Program-made: the position numbers and the translations under genes | NCBI GenBank assembly: GCA_038380795.1 | Contig: CM076280.1 | Coordinates: 4,079,501-4,143,500, forward strand | DNA from: Pyrocephalus nanus | Lineage: Eukaryota; Chordata; Aves; Passeriformes; Tyrannidae | Direction of reading: 5' to 3' | Length of the DNA stretch: 64,000 nucleotides | Notes under the pieces: generated by a model | What the model saw: only the letters and a program-made list of their open reading frames with translations | What the model was told of the DNA's origin: nothing | Databases searched by the model: none | Shown: piece by piece, positions 11,521 to 25,512 of the stretch | How the letters are laid out: the number at the start of each line of letters is the position of its first letter | Position numbering within the stretch: the first letter of the stretch is position 1

Positions 11521-13409
11521 ACCTCAAGAACAAGGATTTCCAACATCTGATGTCCCATCAACATGTATCACAAGTGTTGAGCAGAATTCACATTTACAGG
11601 ATCAGACTCTGAGGAAGTGGCATCTGCTGAATCCTAGGAAATCCCAGCTTCTCCTGGCTTGTGTCAGAGTTATTGCAGCTATGTAAGCAGTTGTTTAAAT
11701 GGGAAGCATCCAACATGACACTGTGTAAGTTATATCTATATTAAACCATACCCAAGAAGAGACCCACACTAAAACCAGGAATCAAAAGCTCTGAATTAAT
11801 TTTTGCTACACCAGGATTAATAAAATTACCCAAGTTATAAATGAATGAAGGTAATTGCTGAGTGACTGAGATGTGTAATGCAGAGTTAATCAGACCATGC
11901 TCATAATGTGCTGTTTAATCTTTCATGTAATTTACTGCTAAATGTGCTTAATCAGAAACAAATACATGATACATCTCAGTGGGAGCTGCAGATGTGTTGC
12001 CTTCCAGCATGGTTATGAGATCCTGGCTATGGATAATATGAATTACACTGAATGTATGTCCAGCTTGGGATTTGACAGGTAATTTTAGTTAATTGTACTT
12101 CAAGAACTGCAGGAGCTCTTCCTGCAGGAAAAGGTCTCTGCTGCTATACCTTGTCCAGCAAAAGTGTGTCAGGGTGGGAAACAACACATCCTCAATAAAA
12201 ACTATGTCTTGGCACCCCAAAACTGAGATCTCCAAGCTAGAAACCCACCAACTCCCAAGAAGTTCCTACCACAAGGATATCCTGAGGAAAATTAAGCTGT
12301 CCAACATTTGGTGCAAGAGGCCCCAAAGAGCATCCAGACAATAAAATGGTGGCACTTCTATCAGGGAGGGATTTGTGCCCTCTCCTGGAAAAGGGTTAGT
12401 TTTGGGAGCCCCCCCCGGCATTCCCAGAGTCAGCTCCCTGCTGCCAAGGCTCTGAGCACCCAACAAAACCCCGGCAGACAATGGGAGCTGGGAGTGAAAA
12501 CCAGCCCTGCTCCACGCCTGCAAACCTGTGCCAGGGCTGGCTGGTGCCAGGAGGGCAATGGCCCAAAGGCAGGGCCAGCCAGCAGCTTTTGAGGCTGTTT
12601 GTGACCAGGAAAATCTGCCTCTTGTGCTGAATTTCCATCCGTGTTTAATCCCAGCGACCGAGGGAGGCACTGGCAAAGCATATGGAGGTGGATAAAGCAC
12701 TTTGCTGCCAGCAGAGCCCAACATTTATTTTGGGTGTGCTGTGGAGTCTGAATTCATGTGATAGAGTAATCCTGGGGATGAGGTCATGTGTTCCCTGAAG
12801 GGCCCTCTTTGTACCCCGGGTTAGTTAGCAACGCTTTTTCTCTTATCAAGCATCTGATTAAACTCACAAAGGAAGGGGCTCTAAAAAACAGTCTCAAGGC
12901 AGAATTGAGAAGTGAATAAATAAATTGGGTTTGGGGTTGATTTTTTTTTACCTCTTTCATTTTATCCGACAGGAAAAGGGAAGAGGAATAAGATGGGAAA
13001 GGGGCACCAAAAAAGGGGTTCATTGTTCTCAGATGACAGAAAGAAGTCTTCATCTATTTTCAAATTTTCTACAGAGCCCAGCCCCAGGGCAGAGACCAGT
13101 TATACACATCCACAGGGCAAATATCACCTTGGAGGACCTCAGTGTACCCTCCAAATAGCACAATCCTCCTAAAAGCCATCCCATGCTTTTGACACGGCAC
13201 CCACCTTCTGCAGGAGTGAAATCCTTCCCCAGAGCACTGGGCTTTTGGTCCAGTAAATAAAATAAAATGTGTCCCTAATTTTTATTTGACTTGAAGAAAG
13301 ACTTGGCTGGTTTGCACTGATTTATCTGTAAGCATCCAAAGATGCTTATAAATACCTGTACTTCCTAGAATTACATTATTTCAGATTAGTTATTTGATGG
13401 CATCTTATT

Positions 13410-13460
13410 AAAAAAAAAAACAAACCAAAAACAAAAAAACAAACAAACATACAAAAAAAC
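13410..13460. repeat. A-rich simple repeat (A)n/(CAAA)n
   Basis: About 50 bp of A runs interrupted by C (CAAACC, ACAAAAAAACAAACAAACA). It is low-complexity intronic sequence with no coding meaning. Confidence 0.9.
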
Positions 13461-13668
13461 ATTAACTTGTTTCCTCTCATTCTGGATTATTTCAGTATTT
13501 CCCTGTGTTGTCCATCAGATGTCTGAGTAACGAAAAATAATGTATCAAGGTCGCCTCTATAAAAGAAGTGTGATGATAAAGTAACAGGTACAACTGGTTG
13601 AAAGTTTTTCACAACAGTTATTTAGCCATTGAAAGATGCCCTTCATCATTTGATTCTGAAAACTCAGG

Positions 13669-13687
13669 AAAAAAAAAAAAAAAAAAA
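13669..13687. repeat. Poly(A) tract, 19 bp
   Basis: A run of 19 A on the plus strand inside TNC intron 1. Confidence 0.9.
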
Positions 13688-14193
13688 GAAAACTAAAGAG
13701 AGACTCAGCAACATTCCAGGAGTTCCCTTTCTCAAGAAAAAAAAATCCCTGACAAACCATTTTGAGGAAACCTTTGAAACCAGTAATGGCTTGCTTTGAA
13801 CAAAGTGGCCTATTTAGAGAATAACCACCTCAATCATTTCTTCAGAGGATTTCTGCTCCTTTTTTCTAATAAAATCCAGAGCTGGACTTCAATTACTCAG
13901 TGAAAAGTCATGCAAGTGAACCCACAGCGCTCGTGTTCTGCTCCACCCCAGCACAGGAGGAGAAAGAATTAATCTTATGTCCACTCACACCTCTCAAAGT
14001 GCAGAGTTGTGCCCGTGGGGGAGCCAGACACGTTGTTTAAGTGCATTTAAAACACCAAACTGAATTGTCAGGTAATAAAATACTTTAAAAAATAGTGGTC
14101 TGACAGACAAAAAAACCTTCTTATTGATGTCTGACTGTCTGGTGACCATCTTTGAGGACACAGATCCCTCCTGTTCCCAAGGAGGATGTGAAA

Positions 14194-14261
14194 CTATTAT
14201 TATTATACTATATATTTTTATATATATATATATATTTATACAGTTGTGTATATTATACACA
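14194..14261. repeat. AT-rich microsatellite (ATT)n/(TA)n
   Basis: An ATTATTATTATTATACTATA stretch passes into a long TATATATATA run and ends in a TGTATATTATACAC partial palindrome. It is probably polymorphic in length. Confidence 0.9.
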
Positions 14262-15810
14262 ACACTATTGTAACTACAGATAAATAACACTCCCCCTGCA
14301 CCCCACAGAAGGTTTGGCTGGAAACCATCCTGGCTGGAGATGTGAAACAGCTTGAAAGGCTGGGAAAAGAGAGGAAAGCAGAGCTGGGGAGGGGCAGCAG
14401 AGGGGACAGACACCAAGATTTCCCAGTTGTCTGATTTGATTGTGCTGTTGGGGGGAATTACCCAACTCCACTTTCTTCTTTTCCTCCACAGCATGTTAGA
14501 CCAGCTGGTGGATTTGACCTGTGGCACTGCAGGGATTCACAGCAGCCAAAAATATGTCTCTGTATTATTTTCTTTTAAATTTAAATATGGCTTTTATTGG
14601 AGGCAAAATAAAGATAAGACCATGTAAAATGATGAGTTCAAGGCAATAACCCAGGCTGGAGCAGTAATCTCTTGCATGGTTCGTGTTGCTGTTTCTTAGA
14701 GTTGCAAAGCCCAGGAAATGAAAAAGCTGCATCTATAAAATGCAAAGGGTTTTTCTTACAGATTAGGTTTATTCCCTTTAGTATGGGAAGGGGTGAAACT
14801 CTGGATGCTGAGCTGAAAAAGCCTAATAAATGCTCATTTGGAGTAATCTTATTTTTTAAAAGATATTTTAACTTACATTTCCAGCAGTGCCATGGATTGG
14901 TGTGATCCTGCTGCTCAAGCAGCAATAGGAAAGGAGCAATATCTTCTGGAATATCCCCTGGATTTGTCCTGCAGGGACATGTGGAAGGTGATGGCAGGTA
15001 AAGGGTCACCCAGCTCACCTCTGCTGTACCACAGAGCCCTGGTTTGTGGGGCTGGGAGGATGGACCTTTGTGGAGAGGACAAACTCTCCTTTATGAAAAC
15101 TGGGAATTCAAACTGCCAGGTGGAAGTCTGCTGATTGATGGGAAATTGTTAACAAAAATAAAGTGTGAAGGGAACCGACATGTAAGGCAGGCAAGGAATA
15201 TGTTGACCTGGGAGTTAGAGTTCAATGGAATGGTGAGATACAGACTTGGAGTGTCATTGCAAAGTGGGAAATGAAATCCCACTGAATGGATTGCCCAGGC
15301 CTGGAAAAACTACATTTCAGCAGTAGCTGAGACAAAGTTTCCCTGATCAAGGGTCTGCCATATCCAAATCTGCTGAACCATAACCAGAAATGAAGCTAAA
15401 TGGAGTTGGGCCCATGGAGTTCCCACAGAAATGCGTGCTTTCAGCAGACTCCAGAAAGTGCCCACAGCCTTGGGATTAATAGTATGGCCCCATGGTTAGG
15501 ACTGAGGATTGGAACTCAGTCTTTAAATTATTTTATAAATCATCTGCTGTGTCTCAGATTAACCACTGGTAAAACCCCACAGGGGGAATGGAGGTCTCTG
15601 TGAATTAAGTATTCCAAGGACCTCACAGGAAAGGTATTGTCAAATCCTCATTTCCATAATTAAACCTCTTCCTGAGGAGTGCTGTCAAATTGTCAGAAAA
15701 ATACACAATTAAAAAGCAAAGAGCTGGAGTGTTGCCCCCTGCAATGGGAGGGAGAAAGTGAATCCCAAACTGGGGGAATCTGCATAGCTTCCCTAGCCCT
15801 GGGGAACAGC

Positions 15811-16299
15811 ACAGCAAGGACATGGAGCTGCTGAAGAGAGGCCAGAGGAGACACCGAGATGGTCAGAGGGGATGGAGCAGCTCTGCTGGGAGGAAAGGCT
15901 GGGAGAGCTGGGATTGTTCAGCCTGGAGAAGAGAAGCTTTGGGGTGACCGAATTGTGGCCTTCCAGGACATGAGGGAGCAACAAGAAAGATGGAGAGAGA
16001 CTATTTACAGGGGCCTGGAATGAGAGCACAAGGAAGGATGGTTTCAAACTGATAGAGAGTAGGTTTTGGTTGTATATTAGGAAGAAAATCTTCCCTGTGA
16101 GGGTGGGGAGGCCCTGGCACAGGTTGCCCAGAGAAGCTGTGGCTGCCCCATCCCTGGGAGGGTCCAAGGCCAGGTTGGATGAGGCTTGGAGCAACCTGGG
16201 CTAGTGGAAGGTGTCCCTGCCCATGGCAGGGGGTGGAACTGGGTGATCTTTAGGGTCTCTTTCAACCCAAATCATTCTGTGACTCTCTGATTCTCTGAA
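15811..16299 (+). mobile_element. CR1 LINE fragment (3' end), about 490 bp
   Basis: CR1 3' blocks run in plus orientation: GGAGCAGCTCTGCTGGGAGG, GTTCAGCCTGGAGAAGAGAA, CCCAGAGAAGCTGTGGCTGC and CCAAGGCCAGGTTGGATGAG. It ends in the tail TTTCAACCCAAATCATTCTG followed by degenerate GATTCTCTGA units. It is 5'-truncated and opposite to TNC transcription. Confidence 0.94.
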
Positions 16300-19200
16300 G
16301 TATCTTTTGCTCTGAAGCAGAAAGTCTGACCAGATGTTCAGCACACACACAGAGAGCTGGCACAGCTGCTTGAAATCCTAGGGTAACAACAGAAAATTGC
16401 AGACTTAGTCTGAAGACAAACCAGAGGATGTGCCAAGCCAATTACCAGAATAAGAAGATGAATCCATGGAAATAAATTATAAGGTTACCAAAACCCACAG
16501 AGAAAGACACCAGAGAATTTAAAAAAAAAATCTGCAACTGACCCGAAATACAAGAGTCCAGCTAATTATCTTATGTCTGCAGAATGGCCTTTCATCTTGA
16601 ACAGGCTCTAGAGGTTTTATGAAATGAGAGGAATCGTTCATACACATTTACACCCAATCTTCCTGCACCTTGGTATAGAAACGTCTCCTGCTCTTACACA
16701 ACTCAAGTGATTCACTCCTGCAGATGGGAAGTGAGAAGAATCCTCCATCCAGCTCAGACCACAGCAGGGTTTTTCATACAAACCACAACAAACAAGCCCG
16801 GTTATTTTACGAGGCGAATTATTCAAATGTGCTACATATAAACTTAAAAAGAGACACAGCATTAGAAGAGGTAACTATGGGAGAACAAGCACCAGGCCCA
16901 TCTGGTCTAACAGTGACCGAGATGAGGCACAAGTTAACAGGGAATTCAGGCTGTCCTTGAAGCTTATGGTTTTTTGCTAAGAGCTCCTACACTTGAGCAT
17001 CAGTTTCTGGAAATGGGAACTCAGAAAAGAGAAACAAAACAAGCAGGTCAGTGGGGTGCCTTTGAGCTGCATTCAGGCTCCTGGCAGGGGGCACAGCAAT
17101 CAGCCAAGTAGAGCAATTTGCTACAAACTCGGGAGGGAAAAGAAAAAGACAGGACCATGCATCTCCTAAATAACTTTTTTTTTTCCCCCCTCACATCTGC
17201 AAGGCAATCTCTGTTTTTGCAGTAGCTGTCAGAGGCGAGAGAAAAAGCCACAAGCAGTTACAGCCCAGACAAAACCTGTGGATTAGAAACAGCAGGACAC
17301 ACCAGAGACTGGAACAGCAAAGGCAACAATGGGTTCAGAAAAACTGTCACTGTTCTAAAAACAGAGGCAAAGCTGCAGAAATGGGTCATTTCTGAGGGAC
17401 TCCACGGAAAGCAGAAGGGATGATTCACACCTTTCTTTCACTTAGTTTCTGCCTGCACCCCCTGTTTGCATTTCCAGCACAGAAGTGGCTTTTCCCCATC
17501 AGTCTCTGAAGGCACCAGAACTCTGGGCCACGGCAGAGCTGCCACCGACACAGAAGCCTCAATTAGGGCTTTTTCCAATAATAATAATAAAAAAACCCTT
17601 TCACAGCAAAAGCAACTTCTGTGCATAACCTCAAAGCAGAAATCACTCTTGCCTCTTCAGTACGCCCTGTACCTTTTAATAAAGCCTTTCCTAATAGCAA
17701 AAGCATTCGCTCGGGCTCTTGGCTTCTCCCTCCTCCCAGCAAAGACGCGGAGCTGGAAAAGATCGTCGGTTTTCTAAACTCGTCTTTGGAAAGTTTCTTT
17801 GCCAAGCTACACTTTTTGTCAGGAGCTCATTATTTTCTGGGTAGACTTCACTTTGAAAAATTCTGAGGGTTTTGCTGATGCTGTTTCAAACCATGAGGTT
17901 TGTGTGCTCTCCTGCATGAATCACAGCAAGTCGTGTTCGTGCCACAGGCAACGCTCGGCTTCAGTTCCAGGCCCTTCCCCACAGCACTTCTTCCAAAACC
18001 ACCTATAGGTTTTCCAGAGCCCATTTCACAAAGTTCTAGGTGGTTTTGTGATGAGATGGAAAGAGCAGAAATTCAGGACTTCTGGATTTTCTTCCCACTC
18101 TTTCCATGCCAAGCGAGATTTCTGAGAACGAAGCGGCACTGGAGTTTGGAGCTTGGACAGTCTTATTTGTCCCAAAAATTCATGTTAGAGGTATCAAATA
18201 TCAGATAATGAGGAGTAAGAAATGAGCCATCAATACTTACTCTTGATAAATACAACTAGAATAGGTGAATAAATAGATGACCTGCTATAAAAAGCAGATG
18301 TCAAATTAATACACTTACCAAGAACATTGGTGAAAACTGCACAGTAGAAATTAGGAACTTTTGTAAGAACCATAAATTACTGACATGTTAATAGTGTAAG
18401 AGTGAAAGGCACTGAGACAGCATCTCTGAGGAAGATGTTTTTTCAATTTCTTCTGGAGGTCAGGAGAAAGAGGTCAGCCAAAATTCTCCCCCACACACCC
18501 AGCACCACATTTTTCCATACTTCAAATTATTTTAGCTGAAGGAATGTCACGTCCAGAGGCGAGTGATGTGGAATGCGTCTCTTTTAATGACTTTGCAGTA
18601 ACTAAGAGCATGAACAATTTACATTTATATTGGTGTGGAATAATAAAAAGTGTTTAAAGGGTGTGAATTGCTACAGATGATATTGGTCAGCAGGCAGCAG
18701 GATACTTCCAGAATTAATTATGGATATTTGCATGTGTTTATAGTTTTAATTTGATTTAACAATATACTTATTAAAGCACTGAAATGACATCTCTAAAGAC
18801 ACCTCAGAACTCAGCCATAAAAACATGCACTACACCAGAAATATTAGTACTGGTTAACAGCAGACTTCGGTCACTATTCTAAAAGAAGCTGAGGAAACCT
18901 ATAGGTGACCCTTCACCAGGCAATCCTTTGCTTTTAAACCAATTATCAGTTTCCTCAGGCGGCTTTTCCTCCCTGCTGGAACTCCTCTGTCCTTGGTACT
19001 AACACTCAAACACTCAGGAATGTGCACATTTTAAGACCACAGAAGGAGTTCCTTGAAATCTGACTTCCAGTAATCGCCCCCAGGCTACAGATCTGCATGG
19101 CCTAGTTCTGTCACATGTGGTAGCATCAAGAATTTGCATCTTTGGCAACCTGGGGTAGCAAACTCATCACAGAACAAAATATATAATGAAGAGGAGATGG

Positions 19201-20195
19201 AATAAAATCAGTCTTGGCAGGACAAAATGAAATAGAAATTAGATTCGCAAAATATGAGGCAAATCGAGCGCGAGGTACTCGGGGTGGAAAAAAAAAAGAG
19301 GAGAGAGCGTTTCTGAAAAGTCCAGTCTGAGGGTGTTTCTCAGTGTCTGATGTAAAGCAGAGTATGTAATGTAAACTTATGTAATGTAATGGAAAATACA
19401 GCCATAAACACAGCCCTGAGCAAGTGATTAGTGGCGATGGTGACTGAACTCGGACAAAAATCCGAGCTGCTTTTCAAATGTCAGCAAATTGGGCACTGTC
19501 ACACTAATGGGAGGCTCAGGAGACCTCCACCAACATCTGACCTCGTTCTCTTAAACCACAGTGACTTGAGACCTGCCTGTGCTAAAGCCTGAGCTGACAG
19601 CAATTGGAGCCCTGGAATAAAAGCTGGGCTGTGGAGCTCAATTATCCAGCAGCAGATCCCCAGTGAAATCAATGCGATTGTGTCACATGGGAATTTGGCT
19701 GGCAGCCCCTGGAGCCTGCACAGGAGAAACCCATCCCCTCAGCAGTGCCAGCTCAAGGGAAGGGGACAAGGAACAATGCAGACAATGAAGTGCCACTCTG
19801 TGCATGAGAAACGCTCACTGGATTCTCATTCCCCCTCTGCCACACTGGTTTTATTCCCAGTTAGTCCATGAGCAGCACTCCTGACCTATATGAGCACAGA
19901 CCAAATTGGATCAGGCTGAGACATCCTCTGCAGAAAGGAATTGCTCTGCTGTATCACTCAGGCAATGCCAAGCATGTGTATTATACATGTATTATATGTA
20001 TATTTGATACCCTATATCAAAGGGAATTAATAACTGCTCATGCAAGCAGAAAAATTTCTTTCCCCGGGTGAAACCACTGGAGCTGGACACCAGAGACTCA
20101 GTTTTTATTTACAGTAAGCCCCCTTTATTTCTTAGTGATAGGATATTAAGATAGAGGATTATAGGATATATAGGGCATATATAACCCAGGCATAT

Positions 20196-20365
20196 GCCCA
20201 GGTTGCCCAGAGAGGTTGTGGACTCTCCATCCATGGAATTGTCCAAGGCCAGGTTGGATGGGGCTTGGAGCAACCTGGTATAGTGGGAAGTGTCCCTTCC
20301 TGTGGGAGGAGGTGGAATGAGAGGATCTAAAAGTCCCTTTCAACCCAAACCATTCTGGGATTCCT
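20196..20365 (+). mobile_element. CR1 LINE 3' fragment, about 170 bp
   Basis: A short 5'-truncated CR1 3' UTR with CCCAGGTTGCCCAGAGAGGT, CCAAGGCCAGGTTGGATGGG and the tail TTTCAACCCAAACCATTCTG. It lies in TNC intron 1, antisense to the gene. Confidence 0.92.
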
Positions 20366-20729
20366 ATTTGACCCCTGTCAAATCCCAGTGTACTATTGCC
20401 AAGACAAACAAACAATATATGAAATAACAGCCTGAGAATGACAGTAGAGCACAAATAATATTAATGCAGTCGAGAATGGCACTCTCTGGGTGCTGCAGTC
20501 TTTCCATCCCACCTGGAAGTGCAGCACTTGGAGAGCTGGATCCCTGTGATTGACTTGCTAACCTGTAAAGTGTGTGAGTCTACATCATAATTAACACTTG
20601 GCAGTGGAAATATAAACCCCCTGGCTTGTAAGATGGTATATCCTCCTATAAACACTTCACTTGGCCACCAAACTGGAAAAATAGATAGGACATTCATAAG
20701 GAGTGCTCTCCCTGGGAAATGCCAGCTTC

Positions 20730-20755
20730 TTTTTTTTTTTTTTTTTTTTTTTTTT
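20730..20755. repeat. Poly(T) tract, 26 bp
   Basis: A run of 26 T on the plus strand, poly(A) in the TNC sense. I recognise no mobile-element body next to it. Confidence 0.95.
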
Positions 20756-23700
20756 CCTGGAAACTGTTTCCACTGCCAAAATATTTCAATAAGAAAAATG
20801 ATCTGAGACCTTTCCCTTAATATGTATCCTGTTCTCATCTGACTTGTAGCCCACAGTGTGCAGCATTCACTGGGAGTCAGCCCTGAATTACTGTGGTACA
20901 AGCAGTGCAGGAGGGAAGTACAAGCCACAAGCAAAGGAAAAAATATGCATTACACTGGGGCTCACTAAGAGGAATGGGTTGCCCACACATCACAAGCTAC
21001 CTTTATATCTTTCTTGGCACAGACCTTTGTCACACAGCACAGAGAAACCATTTAGGAGGATTCAACATATCCAAAGGAGGTTGGCTTTCCGAAAGAACCA
21101 GGGAAAACAAAGAGTTCAGAGCAAAGTGGCCACTGAGCTGCTTTTGAAAGCCTGACAAACTGGCTTCTGACAAGCTGAAATCATGCCTGGCCAGGAGGGC
21201 AGATAACCACTAAGGTCTTGTGCTGAAGTGCACAGCACACACTCAAAGAGATCCTTTCCTATCCAAATAAAGGCTTTTCATCAGCCCAAAGAGGCAGAAA
21301 ACCACAGTCCCAAGAGTGCTCAGCTCCCAGCTGCCTCTTCTCACCTGCTCACTCTGCATCCTGGGCTTGAGATAAGCTCAAAACTCACTGAAAAATGCCT
21401 ATCTGCTTCCAGTTCTTTTGATTTCTTGGGAATGGAAAGTTACCTCTTTTCTTGGAAATAAATCTTTTTATAGTCCCTTTCCAGCAGGAGTTCTTTAATG
21501 GTGGAAATAACTCTTTAGCCAGTTCTGATGGGCACACTGGGAAACGGTCTCACAGTTTAATTTTCATGTATATTCAGAAGAATTTATATCCCTTTTTAGG
21601 TTTGTGCTGCCAGAATGGTGTAAAAGAACATCAATTTAAAGAAGAACCATGACAGTTTAGATTCATATTATGGTAAATATCTTCAATTGAAATGTATCCT
21701 GATTACAAAATTAGCATTTGCAATTTTTCCAGTTTACGGATTTATCAGGTTCTGGTGCATGTTGGGCGCAGTTAAAGGAAAACCATTAAAGTGGAATTTC
21801 CCCAGGCTCTCCATTTCAGACCCCTGGGAGTACCCTGGCCAACATCTCTGCACACATATAGTCAATGCCACAGCCTGGCATGGGAAGAGCCAGCCCACTA
21901 CAATAGACCTTTGTTGTGCCTGTGATTCAAGGAATTGTTTTGAAAATCTGTATTAAAGATTTCTGTCCTACCACCCCACACTTTCGACTCAATTACTAAA
22001 AAGAATATGTTTTCCAAGCATGAAACAATATCATTTTTGTGGAGAGTTTGGAAAGGGAGCGTTTCTCTGAATTGAAGAAAGGTCCCTTTCTCTTGCCTGG
22101 TTTTGGGGGAAAGGGCTTTCTGTGTGAGTAATCTTTCTAAGTAGGAAGCAGAGCTCCCCCATTGCTAGGGAAGAATGGACCTCCAGTGGGCTAATATGTG
22201 ATGGATGACTGAATGCAAACTTGGCAACCTTGTCCCCTGCTGCCCAAAGAATACAAAATGCCACGGGCTATTCGTGCCCTGGGACGCTCCAGTTGGAGGT
22301 TCTGAAAACTTGGCAGCATCCCACCTTGGTTTAATTGAAACTACAGACAATTAAGGATGCGAATCCGGAGAGGTTCCCTGTGACAAGATCAGCTCAGGAT
22401 GGATTTGTCTTGGGTGATTTGCTCATGCAGAAGCCAAACAAAATCAGAAATGGAGAGTTATTCCCATTGACTCCATGAGCCGAGCAGCAAAACCTCACAT
22501 TGGTTTGTGAGGGGTATGCTGTGGTATTTAATTTATGTATTTATATTAACTAGTATTCTTAAATTCTACACCTGGATATCTATAGGTGGGGGTGTTTTTT
22601 GCTGTTGTTTTGCCAGCAACAGGAGAGACAGGATACAAGAGAGATAGAAAAACCACACATAAAGAAATCCAGAAAATGTTATAGTGGGGCCACGTCTAGT
22701 TATAAGGGCACATGTATCATTCATTCACTGTTCGAAAGAGACATCAAGTTATTCAAACTTCATTTTCCCAGTGCCCAAACTCTTTCTGCAGGATCAAGGC
22801 CATCCCTTGTCAGGCAGGATCCCTCCCTGGCTCCTCCTCCCAGTCTGCCCGTTCCACGCCGCTCGGTTACATCAGCCATTGAGGGATTTCAGAAGGATTT
22901 CAGGAGCTGGAAGAATGCCCAGTTTTTAACTTTTCCCACATGTGGAAGGTATTTAACTTCAGCTCAGACTGGACAGAGGTTGGACACATGAGTGGACAGT
23001 GAGCACTGAGTGAGGGGAGGTTTCACACTTGGACAAACCCCAGAGCTCGGTGGAAACTGCAACAGCTCAAAATTGTCTCTTGAGGTTGTTCATTCTTCTG
23101 CTTCTTCCTCCTTTTTTCTCTCCACTGTACAAAGAACTTTTTTTGAACAGCTAATAATAGCAATTGTAAGCTCTCTGTGGCAGAGAGCATCACTTATTAT
23201 GTATAAACTTCTTCTAATACAACTAAGCCCTAAAATGCTGCAGCAATAGTTACATCAACATCTCATAAACCCCTGCACAAACCAACCAAAGCCATGGACA
23301 GCAAGGCCACCTTGATATCAAGCAGTTTAATTAATTAAATTGCATATTCATTCATAAGTAATCTGTACACATGCCTTATTTGTCAGCTCCTGAGCTCAAG
23401 TTATGATGTTTCCTGTCCAGAGCTCATTAGTAACTAGTCCTACAATTGCACTACTTTTGCAATTTCTGAGCCTGGGTGAGGATCAAACACTTACTCAACT
23501 TAATTCCCTCTGATTGCTGTTTTCCTTAGTTTCCTGCTTCAGCAACAATGATTCTTCTGCAAAATTACATCAGCAAATTCCTTAAAACAACCAAGGGGAG
23601 CTATTACATTTTACAGTAGTTTCAGACTCCTGTAGTTTATAACCACAGGGTTTGGTACAGAGATCAGTCTTTGAGAAGGGTGTGCTAAACTCACCCCAGA

Positions 23701-24712
23701 AATTAAGTCTGAGAAAGTGCCAGTTGGTAAATCAGAGCCCAGTTTTAAAGCCCTATATCTCAAACTGCCACTGTTCAAAACAAATCCCTTTTTATTACTG
23801 GAAAGCTGAGATTTCTAACTTGCCAGTGATGTAAATCAGCCATTCCTAAGCCTCGAGTTTTATGAGCCACTGGACCTTAAAAGTGTCAATGGCCCCTCAG
23901 CTCAGCAGACTGTGATGGCACCTGTCCAAGGACAAATATATCAACCCACAGGCTTCAAATCAGAGTCTTTTTTTTCAACCAATCTGAATTTCTTGTGTTT
24001 CAATATATGTCCCAGAGTTAGGACAGGTGACAATGAAGCACACAGCACCCTTCCTCCATTCAGGCTTATTTCCAAATTCAGTGTTCAAGCACAGACACCA
24101 GGGTTCCCAGTGGAAATATCCAACTGAATGGAAGCTGTTTCTCCCTTATAGGACATCCATTTACAGCAGACACCCCCCATACAGCCCAGTACCATTAAAT
24201 GCCTTTTAGCACCACTCAAGCCTCTGCACACAAAGCTGGATGGACAGAGGTACCTTTGTGTTGTACCAGGAAAATAGCACAGAACTGCCCAAGCAGGTCT
24301 AGCTTTTCAAATTATTTTACCAGCAGGGATGAAAGGGTTAAAATTCTGGGTTCAAACATCACTGTTTTAACTGCACATTTGCTTTTTGGTTCTGCTTCAC
24401 TCCTGAAAAGGATGAAAAAGTCCCGAGAAGAACAGACTGCCATTTAATCTCATTTTCTTATCAAAAAGGGAAACAATACTCAAGAACAAACTTTGACAGT
24501 CTCTTTATAGCAAGTCAGAACATCTTGATCCATGAATAGACTTTGGCTTTTTTTAGATGCTTTATGAAAAGAAGTAATATGAAAAATAAGCCACCTGAGC
24601 TGAATGTCAAATACCTTTAGAAATGCTGTTATGGCAACACGATAGTTAAGTTTAAGTGAATGCTGAGGAGAAATGCTAATGATAAAAAAAGAGAATAGAT
24701 TTCCATTAACAA

Positions 24713-24759
24713 AAAGTCTCCAGCTAAGTTTTAGCTGGAGTCTAAAGTCTCCAGCTAAG
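24713..24759. repeat. Short hairpin plus third copy of the same word
   Basis: CTCCAGCTAA at 24718-24727 is followed after 3 nt by its exact reverse complement TTAGCTGGAG (24731-24740), giving a perfect 10 bp stem. The word AAGTCTCCAGCTAAG recurs in direct orientation ending at 24759. It was probably made by a local duplication and inversion event. No function can be assigned. Confidence 0.85.
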
Positions 24760-25512
24760 CACGTTTTAGGCTGTGATTAAGGATATTCCCAGTAAGTTTG
24801 AGCACCTTTAGGCATCATTATTTCAACAAGAGATTTGGGTCTGGTTGGTTCTCTCTCCCTGTGACCACCATGTACCTGGAAGAGATTTCTTTAGCAGAAT
24901 TTCTGCTTCGTCTCCAGCTGAGACATGACATTCTCATCTGCAGGCTGGGGGCTTTTCAGCAGATCCCTTTGGCTCTTCCACAGCTTTGGAAAAGCTGATA
25001 GAGTAACTGTAGTTAGAGGATTAAGGACTGGGACTTGCAAAGAATTTTCTCTGGGCTGAAAGGAGCCAGAGGATAAAATTAATGAGGAAAAAATATGGGA
25101 AAATATTGCCAATTTTGCTGTTTAAGGATAGTGAGTGTGACAGGTCAGTGAGGGGGGCAGGCAGTGCCTCTCACTCTGCCCCTTCCCTGCTGCTGTCCCT
25201 GCCCAGCTCAGGTGAACATCCTTCCCTGGGTACCTGGGCACAGGTGCAGCCCCTGCACTGGGAACACCCTGATAACTCTTCCAGCCCCTCTCCAAATTCA
25301 CTCCCAGAGAAGGTGAACTGCCCACAGACCAATTCTCTTCCTTTGGCTAAACAATGTCATTTGATTGGATTTGCTCCTGAGCTCCCAGCAGCAGTAAGGA
25401 ACACCCCAAAAGACACCCCAAGACATTTCTGCAAGAGTTCCAAGGGTTCAAAGGGCTGTCACTGGTCCCAGCTCATTCTCAGACCACAGCACCCTTAAAA
25501 CTGTGCAACTGC

